Shown: positions 1-10,086, counted from the first letter of the stretch. The stretch is DNA of 64,000 nt from AM-1111 sp046302135 (GCA_046302135.1 JBKCIQ010000176.1:1-64000), one strand, 5' to 3'. The notes: generated from the letters alone by a model not told the origin. Numbers and translations: made by a program.

Positions 1-290
1 CACCCACTGTGTAGTTACCTGATCCTGTATAAGGCGCAGTACCACCGTTAGCAGAAACAGAAACAGTAGTTGTTCCTCCGTTACAAGCAATAGTACCGCT
101 TGAAGAAGCTGATGTCAATACGCTTGGCTCAGTTACAGTAATTGAAGTTGAAGCAGTACATCCGTTTGCATCAGTTACAGTATAAGAATAGTTTCCAGCA
201 CCCACTGTGTAGTTACCTGTTCCTGTATAAGGCGCAGTACCACCGTTAGCAGAAACAGAAACAGTAGTTGTTCCTCCCTTACAAGCAATA
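1..290 (-). repeat. Near-identical 198-bp (66-residue) tandem coding repeat
   Basis: The stretch 1-92 recurs at 199-290 with only a few base changes, a period of 198 bp or 66 codons in frame. It encodes SprB-like modules of the partial adhesin. The array continues past the window edge, so its copy number cannot be seen. Near identity at the DNA level suggests recent expansion or ongoing recombination. Confidence 0.85.
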
Positions 291-1651
291 GAACCTGAAT
301 TCGAAGAAGCAAAAAGTGCAGTAGGCGAAACTAAAGTAATGTTTGAGGAAGCGTTACAACCATTAGCTCCATTTACAGTTAACGAGTAGTTTCCCGAAGC
401 TAAATTAGACACGGACGAATTGTTGCCTAAAGTTGGACTCCAATTATAGGTGTAGTTATTGTTTTGCGTTCCGCCTGAAATAATTGCAGAAATAGCACCA
501 TTGTTTGAATTTGAACAACTTGGATTTGTTGATGTAAATTGAATTACGGGATCTGCAATTACAGTAACAAGTTGTGTTCCGTAATAATTACAAGTTGGAA
601 AGGTAGGGTCTACAACTTTTATTCTGTAATTTTTAGTAGTGGAAGGACTTGCGTTTTGTGTGTCTGTAAATATTCCTGATCCAGTTCCATTACTACCCGA
701 AATTGGCGTATAAGACCCTGGAGAATTTTCATATTGCCAAACATAAGTTAGGTTTGAACTCGTACTATTAATTGTAGCGGTTAGAGCTGTAGCAGCATTC
801 CCTCCACTTGCACATAAAGTAGCATCAAGTACACTCGAAGTGATTGTTATAGGAATTACTGGTGCTTGTGAAACAGTAAAGTTTGCACTCGAAACACAAT
901 TTTGAGCATTGGTTACCTGTACAGAATATGTACCTGGAGTATTGATCGAGATAGACTGTGTATTAGCGCCGGAAGACCAAAGATAAGATACCCCTGCGCT
1001 TGCATTTAACTGAATACTCTGCCCCTGGCAAATATAATTTAAGCCACCTGTAGTTGAAATATTAGATGAGCAAGTTGATGCGTTTATTGTCCCGCTTAAT
1101 TTTATGTCATCCAATCTGTATTGAGTAGTTGTACTGGTTGTTCTGAAACGGATTGTTAGGTTTTGAACTGAAGGGATATTGCCACTTAAATTTACTAACC
1201 TCCAAATTGCTGTCCCTGTGCCAGTTGGAAATGCGCTGAACGAAAGTGCAGAAAAATTTGTCCCATCCGCACTTACCTCTATAATTAAATCGTTTCCATT
1301 GGAAGCTGTAGTGGATTTTAAACAGCCAAATGATAGACTTATTCCGTTCAAATTGCTGGTATTAATACCTGAAATTAAAAAGTTGGCAGCACCATTATTT
1401 GTAAAAAATACATTTGCTCCTCCTGAAGCGCCTGTGTACCCACTAGAAACGCTGGTTGCCCTAACATCTGCAGTCCCCGACATTATAAAAGCCGTGTTTG
1501 TAAAACCGTTGTTTGTTTCATGGGTAGAAATTGCTGTAGTAACCGAAACTGTTCCAATTGTCTCTGTGAAGGTTTGCGACATTCCATAATTGACAATTAA
1601 ACATGCGATCGTTCCTGAAATTAAATTTTTTAGGTTAAAAGGTTTTTTCAT
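1..1651 (-). CDS. Partial surface adhesin with SprB-like repeats (C-terminus outside window)
   Basis: The frame is open from an ATG at 1651 to the window edge, giving the first 550 codons; the stop lies beyond position 1. The N-terminus (MKKPFNLKNLISG...) has a basic, hydrophobic export signal. Roughly residues 25-180 look like a lectin/jelly-roll-type beta domain. From about residue 195 onward there are Ser/Thr/Asn/Gly-rich Ig/SprB-like modules with the recurring TDANGC-type motif. At the edge the modules become near-identical 66-residue repeats. Cell-surface export by T9SS is an inference from the neighbouring cargo genes, because the sorting domain is not visible. The ligand is unknown. 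Confidence 0.75.
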   Translation of the reverse strand, partial: MKKPFNLKNLISGTIACLIVNYGMSQTFTETIGTVSVTTAISTHETNNGFTNTAFIMSGTADVRATSVSSGYTGASGGANVFFTNNGAANFLISGINTSNLNGISLSFGCLKSTTASNGNDLIIEVSADGTNFSALSFSAFPTGTGTAIWRLVNLSGNIPSVQNLTIRFRTTSTTTQYRLDDIKLSGTINASTCSSNISTTGGLNYICQGQSIQLNASAGVSYLWSSGANTQSISINTPGTYSVQVTNAQNCVSSANFTVSQAPVIPITITSSVLDATLCASGGNAATALTATINSTSSNLTYVWQYENSPGSYTPISGSNGTGSGIFTDTQNASPSTTKNYRIKVVDPTFPTCNYYGTQLVTVIADPVIQFTSTNPSCSNSNNGAISAIISGGTQNNNYTYNWSPTLGNNSSVSNLASGNYSLTVNGANGCNASSNITLVSPTALFASSNSGSIACKGGTTTVSVSANGGTAPYTGTGNYTVGAGNYSYTVTDANGCTASTSITVTEPSVLTSASSSGTIACNGGTTTVSVSANGGTAPYTGSGNYTVG

Positions 1652-1800
1652 TGGTTTTTGGTTTTTTAAAGTTTTAATTAGCACAAATTTCAACCTTAAA
1701 AAATGAAAATTGATTAACAAAAATCTACTATTGTAATTAGTTTTTTCAAACTAATCATTAAAATAACCTTAATTATTTAACGTTAAGTTTTGTTTTTGTT

Positions 1801-1833
1801 AAAAATAAAAACCCCCGACAAAAATGTCGGGGG
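1801..1833 (-). terminator. Intrinsic terminator of the 1862-6814 gene
   Basis: A perfect 9-bp stem (CCCCCGACA at 1812-1820, TGTCGGGGG at 1825-1833) encloses a 4-base loop. Read on the minus strand it is followed by a T-rich tail at 1811-1801. It lies 28 bp past the stop codon of the minus-strand adhesin gene. Confidence 0.9.
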
Positions 1834-1861
1834 TTAACCATGAAAATAAACCCAACTACAT

Positions 1862-4800
1862 TTATTTATTAACCACTACTCTAATCGTTTTTACATTTGA
1901 ATTGTTATCTGAAACATTCAGGAAGTAAACACCATTACTTAATTCATTTACATTCATCTGAATGGTGTTTTCATTTATGTTGTTCACGCTTTCTGATTTA
2001 TCAGTCATCAATACTTGTCCGATTCCGTTCATAAGAGAGAACTTTAAATCTTCTCTGCTTCCGCTGAAAGTCATGTTCAAAACATCATTAGCAGGATTTG
2101 GGAATACGTTTAACTCATTTGCCGAAATGCTTTCTTCGATTCCAATACATGCATTTACTGTAATGTTGGTAGTTGAAGAATTTGAACAGTTGTTAGCATC
2201 ATTATATGTATATGTTACTACAAAGCTACCTGTTCCTGCAGTTGCAGGATTAAATGAGCTACCTGTAACTCCTGTTCCGCTGTATGTTCCACCTGAAGGT
2301 ACACCTATCAAGGTAACAGCCCCGTCTTGCTGACAAACAGTATTATTGCTTGCTGCTAATGCAACTGATGGCAATCCGTTTACCGTTACTACCGTGGTAG
2401 ATGAGCCTGAGCAAGAGTTGTTGTCTGTGTAGTTGTAGGTAAGAGTGAATGTTCCTACACCTGCAAGTGATGCGTTAAAGTTGTTTCCGTTTATGCCTGC
2501 ACCAGTAAATGTTCCGCCTACCGGAGTTCCTGTTAACGCATTAACAGTTGAGTTCAAACATACAGAGGAGTTTGCCGCTGAACTGCTCACATTAGGATTT
2601 GCGTTTACTGTAATTACAGTTGTTCCTGAATTAGCACAACCATTAGCGTCTGTGTAATTATAGGTTACAGTGTAAGTTCCTGTTCCTGAAATCGAAGGGA
2701 AGAAGGAGGCACCGCTTACACCTGTTCCGGAATAATTACCTCCGGCAGGAGAGCCTGTTAATGTAATTACTGATGCACCTGAACAAACGTTATTGCTGCT
2801 TGCGCCTACACCAACTGATGGAGCAGAATTTACAATTAAATTAATCTGTGAGGCAACACTAGTACAATTGTTTTCAGTTGCAGTTACAGAAATTAAACCG
2901 CTGTTCGCACTAGTAAGGTTGCTGAAAGTTGGATTTTGTGTAGAAGATGTCAATCCTCCAGCACCCGACCACTGATAAGTTACATTCGATCCCGTAGTTG
3001 TAGCATTTAAACTTACGCTTTGTCCTTCACATACAGTCGAATCATTGATGCTAATTGCAGGCGCCGCAGGAGCTCCCGGGTTATTGATGCTATATGGACC
3101 AAATACTGCCACACAGCTGTTGGCGTCAGTAACAGAAAGGTTGTAAACACCCGCAACTACGTTTTGTAAATCAGAAGCGTTTCCAACAGAAACATTTGAT
3201 GCATTTTGCCAATCGTAGTTAAGCGTTCCGCCGTTTCCTGTTACAGTTAATCCTGTAATAGAACCATCGGCATTTCCGCAAGACGCATTAGTAACGCTTG
3301 GCGTAGTGCTAAGCACAGGAATAGAATTTACATTTACACTTACAGTTGCTGTATTTGAGCAATTGTTGGCATCAGTACCTGTTACAGTATAGCTTGTAGC
3401 CGTGGTTGGGTTTACATTTAATGCAGCAGACGGAAAGCCTGTATTCCAAGTGTATGCGTTTGCTCCAGACGCAGTAAGCGTAGTACTTTGTCCTGAGCAG
3501 ATTGTAGTGTTTCCAGAAACAGTTACATTCGGAAGAGGATTAACAGTGAGTGTAACAGTAGCTGTGTTTGAGCAATTGTTTGCGTCTGTACCGGTAACTG
3601 TGTATGCTGTTGTTGAAGCAGGCGTAACAATTAATGGGTTGTTAGTTGATCCGGTATTCCAAGAGTAGGTTGACGCCCCGCTTCCTGTTAACGTAGAAGA
3701 GCTTCCATTACATACAGAGTTGTTACCTGATATATTAACAACTGGCAGCGGATTTACGTTAATCGTTACAGTTTGTGTATTACTGCAACCGCTTGCATTT
3801 GTTCCGGTAACAGTATAAGTTGTTACTGCGCTAGGACTTAAAGTTACAGACGCTGTAGACACTCCCGTGTTCCAGAAGTAGGTGTTCGCTCCACTTGCAG
3901 TTAATGTTGTACTATTACCCGCACAAACCGCCGTGCTTCCGGATACCGAAACCGTAGGCAGAGGATTTGAAGTAACAGCAACAGTTGCCTGAGAACTGCA
4001 CCCTAAGTTATCTGTAATAGTAACCGTATAGTTTCCAGCATTATTTATTGAAACTGTTTGAGTTGAAGCTCCTGTACTCCAGTTGTAAGTATATCCTGAA
4101 GGGTAAGCTGTTAGAGTTGTGTTTCCTCCTGCACAGAAGGCTGTTGCTCCGGAAACAACCGGCGCCCCAATTGAACAAAGAATAAGACCATTAAATGCAG
4201 GGTCGGTAAAGTTCGTAGTAAATACAGATGGTATTCCTGAGAACGGACGATAATCCGGGGCAGTATAATTATAAGGGGTAGTAAGAATATTTGTGGTTGA
4301 AACCAACGAGTCGTTTGCGTTGGCTGCAAATATCGATTTTAAATTAAGTGTACTTCCAACATTCACCTCGCAAACTTTGCCAGTAGAAACTCCTGCAACC
4401 AAATTGTTTTTAAACTTAATTGCACCATTTTGAATGTTTGCTTCACAAGCCGTTCCGTCAATATGAAGTCCTCTTGGGAAATCCATGAAAATTGAGTTAA
4501 AAATTTTCAGATTTGAATTTCTGCGGATACGTGCGGCCCTTCTAAATCCGGTTGCAATTGAACTTGCAGTGTTTCCTCTGTATGGACCAATGATTGTTAT
4601 GTTAGAAAAAATTCCTTGCGTAAGTGGTGAATTTGTTGTTCCGCTTGGATCGTTATCAGACTCGAATCCTTCAGATGTTGATACTGTAGGGTTATCTGCA
4701 AGGCTTGGGTCACGTACTATTAATCCGAACTGAACAAATCCTTTGTAACCATTGTCTGTATCAAAATCATCATCTAAGTTTCTGTATGATATAAGGTGAG

Positions 4801-6814
4801 AGCAATTCACTGAACCACCGAACCACTCGAAGGCATCATCGTTTGTAAATGAAACCTGAACATGGTCAACAGTTGTGCCTTTACCAACAGCTCCAAACGT
4901 AATACCGTTAATCTCTTTATTAGGAGCGAAAACATATCCACCGAACTCTACGCGTACATATGAAAGTATCCCACTGTTATCGTTATCATTTGGGTTTCCT
5001 GAACCACCGAATTTTGTATCTGGGCTTGGGGCAATACCTTCAATGTTTGCAGAATCACCCGGTACATTTAACTGAGCTTTTCCTAAGATAATCAAGCCTC
5101 CCCAATCACCAACGTTTCTTGATCCTGCTGCCTGATTAGATGTAAACACGATTGGATTTGTTGAAGTTCCTTGTGCAATAATTTTTGATCCTTGAGTAAT
5201 AATAAGTGAAGTGTTGGCAACATTTTTATCCCCAAGAATCTTTGTGCCAGGTTGAATGGTCAATGTTGCACCATTCTTAACATAAACTAAACCCGAGAGC
5301 AAATAAGTATTGTTACTTGTCCAAGTAGTATTGCTTGTAATGTTTGTGTTTACAGTTACAGTTGGTGCAGGATAAACTGTGTTTTGAGGATCCCAATTCG
5401 CCCAACCATCAGTCCACATGGTTACAGGTGCAGGCTGAAACGCACCGCGATAACTGGTAGGAATAAAAGATGCTAATGAAGGGTCTGTAAAACTAGAGCC
5501 TGTTAATGCAGGAGATGCAACAGGACGATAATCAGGAGAGGTGTAATTATAAGGATTAGTAAGGATGCCGGCTGTTGATACGAGCGAATCGTTTCCATTG
5601 GCAGCGAAAACAGCTTGTAAATTTAAGGTGCTTCCAACATTTACTTCGCAAACCCTTCCTGTTAATGTTCCTGCGATAAGGTTATTTTTAAACTTAATAC
5701 CTCCATTCTGAATCGCAGCCTCACATAGCGCTCCGTCGATGTGTAAACCTCTTGGGAAGTCCATGAAAATAGAGTTAAAAATTTTCAGATTCGAATTTCT
5801 GCGAATTCTTGCGGCCCTACGGAAACCACTTGCAATTGTGTTTGCTGTATTTCCTCTGTATGGACCGATAATAGTAATATTTGAAAAAATACCAGACGTC
5901 AATGGAGCGTTGGTTGTTCCGCTTGCATCGTTATCCGTTTCAAACCCTTCAGAAGTAGAAACCGTTGGATTATCTGCTAAAGCAGGATCGCGGACAACTA
6001 ACCCAAACTGAACGTTTCCTTTATAGCCATTATCAGCATCAAAATCATCATCGAGGTTTCTGTAAGAAACAAGGTTTTTTCCATTTACTGCCCCACCAAA
6101 CCATTCGAAAGCATCATCATTTGTAAATGATACTTGTACGTTGTTAACTGTTGTTGATCTTCCAACACCTCCAAAAGTAATTCCATTAATTTCTTTATTT
6201 GGTGCAAATACATATCCACCAAATTCAACCCGTACATAAGATAATGTACCGCTGTTGTCGTTATCATCAGGATTTAATCCTCCACCATAACGAGTATCAG
6301 CTGTAGGAGCCAAGCCCTCTATGTTTGCAGTATCACCTGGAACATTTAATAAACCTTTACCAAGTATTATTAAGCCTCCCCAATCACCTAGGTTTCTAGA
6401 CCCTACAGGTTGATTAGATGTAAATACAATTGGGTTTGTAGCAGTGCCTGCCGCATTAATTTTAGACCCTACTGTAATGACTAAACAAGTATTGGCAACG
6501 TTTTTATCACCAAGAATTTTTGTTCCGGGTTGAATGGTTAAGGTTGCACCATTTCTTACATAAATTACTCCGGATATTAAATAGGTATTGTTGCTCGTCC
6601 ATGTTGTGTTAGTGTTAATGTTTGTATTAACAGTAACGGTTGGCGCAGGATACACGGTGTTTTGTGGATCCCAGTTTGCCCAGCCCTCTGTCCACATTGG
6701 CGTTGGCGCCGGTGCAAACGCTCCGCGATAACCCGTGGGTGTAAAGAATGCGCTTTGTGCAAAAGAAAGAAAGCCTATTAGTGAGGCTACTGCACTGAAG
6801 TAAAACTTTTTCAT
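1862..6814 (-). CDS. Giant T9SS type A secreted surface protein with duplicated N-terminal domain
   Basis: The product has 1650 residues. A signal peptide (about 1-19) is followed by two tandem copies of a roughly 426-residue domain that looks like a right-handed beta-helix (GFRRAARIRRN, DFDADNGYKG and SEGFETDND motifs). About 750 residues of Ig/PKD-like modules follow, including copies built on LTASGAN..W.TG and on GGTYSGTGV. The last ~85 residues form a T9SS type A sorting domain (NVFPNPANDVLN ... GVYFLNV ... VVVNK). It is presumably exported across the outer membrane and anchored to the surface. The ATG at 6814 gives an intact signal peptide. The beta-helix family occurs in many Bacteroidota secretomes but its ligand is unknown. 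Confidence 0.88.
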   Translation of the reverse strand: MKKFYFSAVASLIGFLSFAQSAFFTPTGYRGAFAPAPTPMWTEGWANWDPQNTVYPAPTVTVNTNINTNTTWTSNNTYLISGVIYVRNGATLTIQPGTKILGDKNVANTCLVITVGSKINAAGTATNPIVFTSNQPVGSRNLGDWGGLIILGKGLLNVPGDTANIEGLAPTADTRYGGGLNPDDNDNSGTLSYVRVEFGGYVFAPNKEINGITFGGVGRSTTVNNVQVSFTNDDAFEWFGGAVNGKNLVSYRNLDDDFDADNGYKGNVQFGLVVRDPALADNPTVSTSEGFETDNDASGTTNAPLTSGIFSNITIIGPYRGNTANTIASGFRRAARIRRNSNLKIFNSIFMDFPRGLHIDGALCEAAIQNGGIKFKNNLIAGTLTGRVCEVNVGSTLNLQAVFAANGNDSLVSTAGILTNPYNYTSPDYRPVASPALTGSSFTDPSLASFIPTSYRGAFQPAPVTMWTDGWANWDPQNTVYPAPTVTVNTNITSNTTWTSNNTYLLSGLVYVKNGATLTIQPGTKILGDKNVANTSLIITQGSKIIAQGTSTNPIVFTSNQAAGSRNVGDWGGLIILGKAQLNVPGDSANIEGIAPSPDTKFGGSGNPNDNDNSGILSYVRVEFGGYVFAPNKEINGITFGAVGKGTTVDHVQVSFTNDDAFEWFGGSVNCSHLISYRNLDDDFDTDNGYKGFVQFGLIVRDPSLADNPTVSTSEGFESDNDPSGTTNSPLTQGIFSNITIIGPYRGNTASSIATGFRRAARIRRNSNLKIFNSIFMDFPRGLHIDGTACEANIQNGAIKFKNNLVAGVSTGKVCEVNVGSTLNLKSIFAANANDSLVSTTNILTTPYNYTAPDYRPFSGIPSVFTTNFTDPAFNGLILCSIGAPVVSGATAFCAGGNTTLTAYPSGYTYNWSTGASTQTVSINNAGNYTVTITDNLGCSSQATVAVTSNPLPTVSVSGSTAVCAGNSTTLTASGANTYFWNTGVSTASVTLSPSAVTTYTVTGTNASGCSNTQTVTINVNPLPVVNISGNNSVCNGSSSTLTGSGASTYSWNTGSTNNPLIVTPASTTAYTVTGTDANNCSNTATVTLTVNPLPNVTVSGNTTICSGQSTTLTASGANAYTWNTGFPSAALNVNPTTATSYTVTGTDANNCSNTATVSVNVNSIPVLSTTPSVTNASCGNADGSITGLTVTGNGGTLNYDWQNASNVSVGNASDLQNVVAGVYNLSVTDANSCVAVFGPYSINNPGAPAAPAISINDSTVCEGQSVSLNATTTGSNVTYQWSGAGGLTSSTQNPTFSNLTSANSGLISVTATENNCTSVASQINLIVNSAPSVGVGASSNNVCSGASVITLTGSPAGGNYSGTGVSGASFFPSISGTGTYTVTYNYTDANGCANSGTTVITVNANPNVSSSAANSSVCLNSTVNALTGTPVGGTFTGAGINGNNFNASLAGVGTFTLTYNYTDNNSCSGSSTTVVTVNGLPSVALAASNNTVCQQDGAVTLIGVPSGGTYSGTGVTGSSFNPATAGTGSFVVTYTYNDANNCSNSSTTNITVNACIGIEESISANELNVFPNPANDVLNMTFSGSREDLKFSLMNGIGQVLMTDKSESVNNINENTIQMNVNELSNGVYFLNVSDNNSNVKTIRVVVNK
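4172..6760 (-). repeat. 1278-bp internal tandem duplication (2 copies)
   Basis: The same codons recur exactly 1278 bp apart: the CCGCGATAA block is at 5445 and again at 6723, which is 426 residues. The two copies align without a frame change and are very similar in protein, while differing at many third codon positions. This is an old, maintained domain duplication and not an assembly artefact. Outer limits are approximate. Confidence 0.85.
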
Positions 6815-6938
6815 TTTTCTGATTTTTTAGTGCCACAAAGTACGCGAGCCTGTATTAGTAGAATGTGAGGCTTACTTTAAACATGTGTTAAGAAAAAATG
6901 AAGGATGTTAAGCCAAACGAGAAAATTTCGCAAAAAAG

Positions 6939-9911
6939 CTAAAAGGTATAGCCGGCACTGATAGAAATCACTCTTCCGAGTTTGGTATTCCAAATGATAT
7001 CGTCTTTATCCAAATCCAATTTTTTATTTCCGTTTCTATCTTGGAAGAAATACAAATTCTGCGCGAGCCCATCTCGAAGATTTAAACGTATTTCCAACTT
7101 ACTTTTCATTCGTTTTCCAGTGGCCTCAGCAGGACTTGTAAAAAATTTGATTGTTTTTCCAATTTGCAAGTCAATAACCGTTCTTCCGTTTTCCCAAATG
7201 TCAGGCTCGTTTATGTTTCCCACAATTGCAATGCGTTGTCCCACACGGTTTGCAGATATTGAAAATGAATTTCCTTTTTTGGTGTCATTGTAAATAAACC
7301 CCGCGTTAAAAACGTAAGGAGACTGCCCTTGAAGTTGTCTTGACTTTAATCCCGCGTTTGCATTGTTTGTCAAGGTAACTTTCGATGAAATATATGCAAA
7401 GTTGGTATAAAAGGTGAGTGCATTTAAAAATTTGCTGGAATCTGCTTTAAACAATGCACCCAATACATATCTGAATTCTGTTTCAAATCCCATGTTGCGG
7501 GCTTTAGGAACATTCGCATAAAAAATTTCTCCTGAAACATCCTGACGCGAAACCTGTTCGATTGGATTGATGAAATCTTTATTGAAAACAGTTGCTGTAA
7601 TAATTTGTCCTCTACCCGGATAAAATTCGTAACGTAAATCGTAATTATGAATAAGCGCGCGTTTCAAATTCTCGTTACCTGAATATAAAAACTGAGTATT
7701 GAAGTCATAAAAAGCAAAAGGAGCAAGTTCACGAAACTCAGGACGATTGACAGTTTGGGAATAAGACATTCTTAAATTATGTTTTTCTGAGAAAGTCAGA
7801 ATGCCATTTATTGATGGTAAGAAATCTCCAACCGTATTATCAATATTGAGTGGATTTCCATTGTCAAATCTAGAATTCAGGACCTGACGAAAACTCTCAT
7901 ACCGCACCCCGGAAACTACACGGAGAAAATTTGTAAATCGGTAATCAAACATCAGGTATCCCGCTCCAAGAGACGATTGAGCTATATAACTGTCGGTGGG
8001 TTTAGTTGCATCAACCAATTTAAATCCGCCATAACCGTTTGACATTAGGCCCATGTTCTCAGGCGCGAAAATTTGATCTTCTGAAAGATAAAGCAAGTTG
8101 TCATTAAAGATAGGTGTTCCTCCTGCAACCTTATATTGAGTCAATCCCATTTGCCTTGCATCAAAACTTCTATCACGTAGTTGATAATAAACGCCTCCTT
8201 TAACCTCAACACTATTTTTGAATTTTTTTGACCCCCCTAAAACACTGTCTGATTTTATTTCACCCCAGGCAAACGATTTTGAAAAATCCGCGCGACCATT
8301 TACAATACTCTCGTTTGTTTTTGCATTAAAAATTCCACCCCCATTGTCAGGCGACACTGTTGAAACAGAAATGTTTGCAATATAAACCGTGTCTAATGGA
8401 TTCGGGTCGGTAGGGTCATTAACAGATTGAAATCTTGAATAAACACTTCTTCTTAAATCCGGAATGACTCTTTCTATGGCACTGTAAGAAGCAATCCAGT
8501 TAATCTTTATTTTTTGAGTTTCAATCAGGTGTTCACCATGTAACTGACTGGAATAAATTTTATTACCCGTGAACCACCTTGCCGAAGATCGAATTAAGGT
8601 TGGATTTGACTCAAGCGGATTTGTAGTACCGTTACGCGTTATTACCCTGTCGTCAGTGTTGACACTTAAGATGTTTTTTAAACTGATGTTATTAGTTTCA
8701 TTTATTTTCCACGCAAAATTTGCAATTGCTCCTGCAAGCGTTTGTGAAATATATGATTTATCGAAATATTCATTATCCATTTGCGAAGGAACGCTGGGAT
8801 CTGTATTGTTGGTATAAGATCTTCTGGTGGTTTGTAATAAATTGTAATTTCTTGTGTAAGTAAGGGCCACTAACATTCCAAAAACATCTTTCTTTTCTTC
8901 TTTGCCATCCAACATGACCTTTTTCTTAAAATTTTTCCCAAAGGAAAACTGCATATTCATGTTTGGTGCAAAAGCCCCGTTTAAAAGCGCCCAATTGTTA
9001 TTTAATTTTTTGGCCATTTCTGCCTGCTGTGCTATGTTTACAGGATAATCTTTTTGAGACGGAATAGCAGAAGGCAAACTTCTTGTTCCATCATCTATTC
9101 CTAGCCAGTCTAAAGATCCGCCTTTGTAATATATTCTTTCCTTACCGGTTGCAACCGTGTTGTATCCGCCTGATATTGATGCTGACATAAAATCCTTCTC
9201 AGGAATATTTTTGGTAGTGATGAAAATCAATCCGCCACCAAACTCCGCTGGCATATCAGGCGTTGCCGTTTTATTAATAGATAAATTGTCGAGCATGTTG
9301 CTCGGGAAAATATCGAAGGAAAATGCCTTTCTGTCGCTCTCGGTGCTGGGTAAAGGTGCTCCATTTAAAAACGCACCGTTATAGCGGTCATTCAATCCGC
9401 GTATAATTGCAAATCGATTATCCTGAATACTGGCTCCGCTGGCAATTTTAATAACGTCACTCGTATTGGTTGTAGGTCTTGATTCTATCATCTGCTTACC
9501 AACCACTTCACTTGATGCCGCATTGGTTTTTTGTTCTTCTGTTGTTTTTGCGAAAGACCCATCAATTGCCTTCCCGCGAACTACCACTGTATCAAATTTT
9601 AACCCCGCCTCCTGAAGCGTAATGTTAAGTTCTTGGGAGGCACCTCCTTTTACATGGTAATTTTTTTCATCATATGGTTTAAATCCTGTACCCTTGAAAG
9701 AAATGCTGTAATTACCTGGGTTTAAATTTAATTCGTAAGCGCCTTCAAAATCACTAACGCTGACCTCTGCGTTGCCACCGGGAGACGGAACTACGTAAAT
9801 ATATGGAACGCCTTCACCTGAGGCAGACTTTATTTTTCCATAAACTTTGACTTTCTGAGAAAACAAAAACGAACCGAAAATTAAAAACGTGAAAAGAAAT
9901 AATTTGCGCAT
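6939..9911 (-). CDS. TonB-dependent outer membrane receptor
   Basis: The product has 990 residues. A signal peptide (1-19) is followed by a carboxypeptidase-regulatory-like beta-sandwich (about 21-105), then a plug domain (about 125-240, with IRGLNDRYNGAFLNGAPLPS and an EFGGGLIFITTK end). A long 22-strand-type barrel follows, ending in a C-terminal aromatic residue (SAGYTF). It should take up a TonB-energised substrate across the outer membrane. The substrate is not evident from sequence. A PHO-box-like 11-bp direct repeat sits about 50-70 bp upstream of the start, and the gene is divergent from a PhoB-like regulator, so induction by phosphate starvation is plausible. No SusD partner is adjacent. 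Confidence 0.9.
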   Translation of the reverse strand: MRKLFLFTFLIFGSFLFSQKVKVYGKIKSASGEGVPYIYVVPSPGGNAEVSVSDFEGAYELNLNPGNYSISFKGTGFKPYDEKNYHVKGGASQELNITLQEAGLKFDTVVVRGKAIDGSFAKTTEEQKTNAASSEVVGKQMIESRPTTNTSDVIKIASGASIQDNRFAIIRGLNDRYNGAFLNGAPLPSTESDRKAFSFDIFPSNMLDNLSINKTATPDMPAEFGGGLIFITTKNIPEKDFMSASISGGYNTVATGKERIYYKGGSLDWLGIDDGTRSLPSAIPSQKDYPVNIAQQAEMAKKLNNNWALLNGAFAPNMNMQFSFGKNFKKKVMLDGKEEKKDVFGMLVALTYTRNYNLLQTTRRSYTNNTDPSVPSQMDNEYFDKSYISQTLAGAIANFAWKINETNNISLKNILSVNTDDRVITRNGTTNPLESNPTLIRSSARWFTGNKIYSSQLHGEHLIETQKIKINWIASYSAIERVIPDLRRSVYSRFQSVNDPTDPNPLDTVYIANISVSTVSPDNGGGIFNAKTNESIVNGRADFSKSFAWGEIKSDSVLGGSKKFKNSVEVKGGVYYQLRDRSFDARQMGLTQYKVAGGTPIFNDNLLYLSEDQIFAPENMGLMSNGYGGFKLVDATKPTDSYIAQSSLGAGYLMFDYRFTNFLRVVSGVRYESFRQVLNSRFDNGNPLNIDNTVGDFLPSINGILTFSEKHNLRMSYSQTVNRPEFRELAPFAFYDFNTQFLYSGNENLKRALIHNYDLRYEFYPGRGQIITATVFNKDFINPIEQVSRQDVSGEIFYANVPKARNMGFETEFRYVLGALFKADSSKFLNALTFYTNFAYISSKVTLTNNANAGLKSRQLQGQSPYVFNAGFIYNDTKKGNSFSISANRVGQRIAIVGNINEPDIWENGRTVIDLQIGKTIKFFTSPAEATGKRMKSKLEIRLNLRDGLAQNLYFFQDRNGNKKLDLDKDDIIWNTKLGRVISISAGYTF

Positions 9912-9962
9912 TAGAATTTTTACACAAAAGAAAGACCCTCAATTCACAGAGGCTTTACCGAA

Positions 9963-9980
9963 TTGTTACCATATTGTTAA
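9963..9980 (-). promoter_or_regulatory. Candidate PHO box upstream of the TonB receptor
   Basis: On the minus strand this reads TTAACAATATGGTAACAA: two TAACAA half-sites with an exact 11-bp period, the spacing of classical PhoB operators. It lies 52-69 bp upstream of the receptor start and matches boxes upstream of three other genes in this block. Confidence 0.5.
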
Positions 9981-10001
9981 GGCATCAAATTTTCAATTTA
10001 C

Positions 10002-10019
10002 ATAACAAAAGTTTAACAC
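10002..10019 (+). promoter_or_regulatory. Candidate PHO box upstream of phoB (autoregulation)
   Basis: ATAACAA (10002-10008) and TTAACAC (10013-10019) are direct repeats with an 11-bp period, on the coding strand of the response-regulator gene. They lie about 31 bp upstream of its -7 box, a position compatible with activator binding. Confidence 0.45.
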
Positions 10020-10049
10020 ACAGATAAAAGGTAGGAAATAAGTGCTCGC

Positions 10050-10057
10050 TATTTTTG
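10050..10057 (+). promoter_or_regulatory. -7 promoter element of phoB (TATTTTTG)
   Basis: This is a perfect match to the Bacteroidota -7 consensus TAnnTTTG, 29 bp before the ATG at 10087. Transcription would start near 10062. That excludes the upstream GTG at 10042 as the start codon. No TTTG is present at the -33 position, which fits an activator-dependent promoter. Confidence 0.55.
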
Positions 10058-10086
10058 GCTTATTATGTTCAAAAAATATATTCTTC

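Noticed and set aside
1..6800. CRISPR-like repeat pattern
   Set aside because: The repeats are in-frame protein modules of 66, ~75 and 426 residues, without short repeats or unique spacers.
6885..6911. TTAACAT-like half-sites upstream of the giant surface protein gene
   Set aside because: On the minus strand TTAACAT and TTAACAC are present, but 20 bp apart and not 11, so I do not count this as a PHO box.
10042..10086. GTG at 10042 as start of the phoB-like gene
   Set aside because: A perfect -7 box lies at 10050-10057, downstream of this codon, and the added 15 residues do not fit the receiver family.
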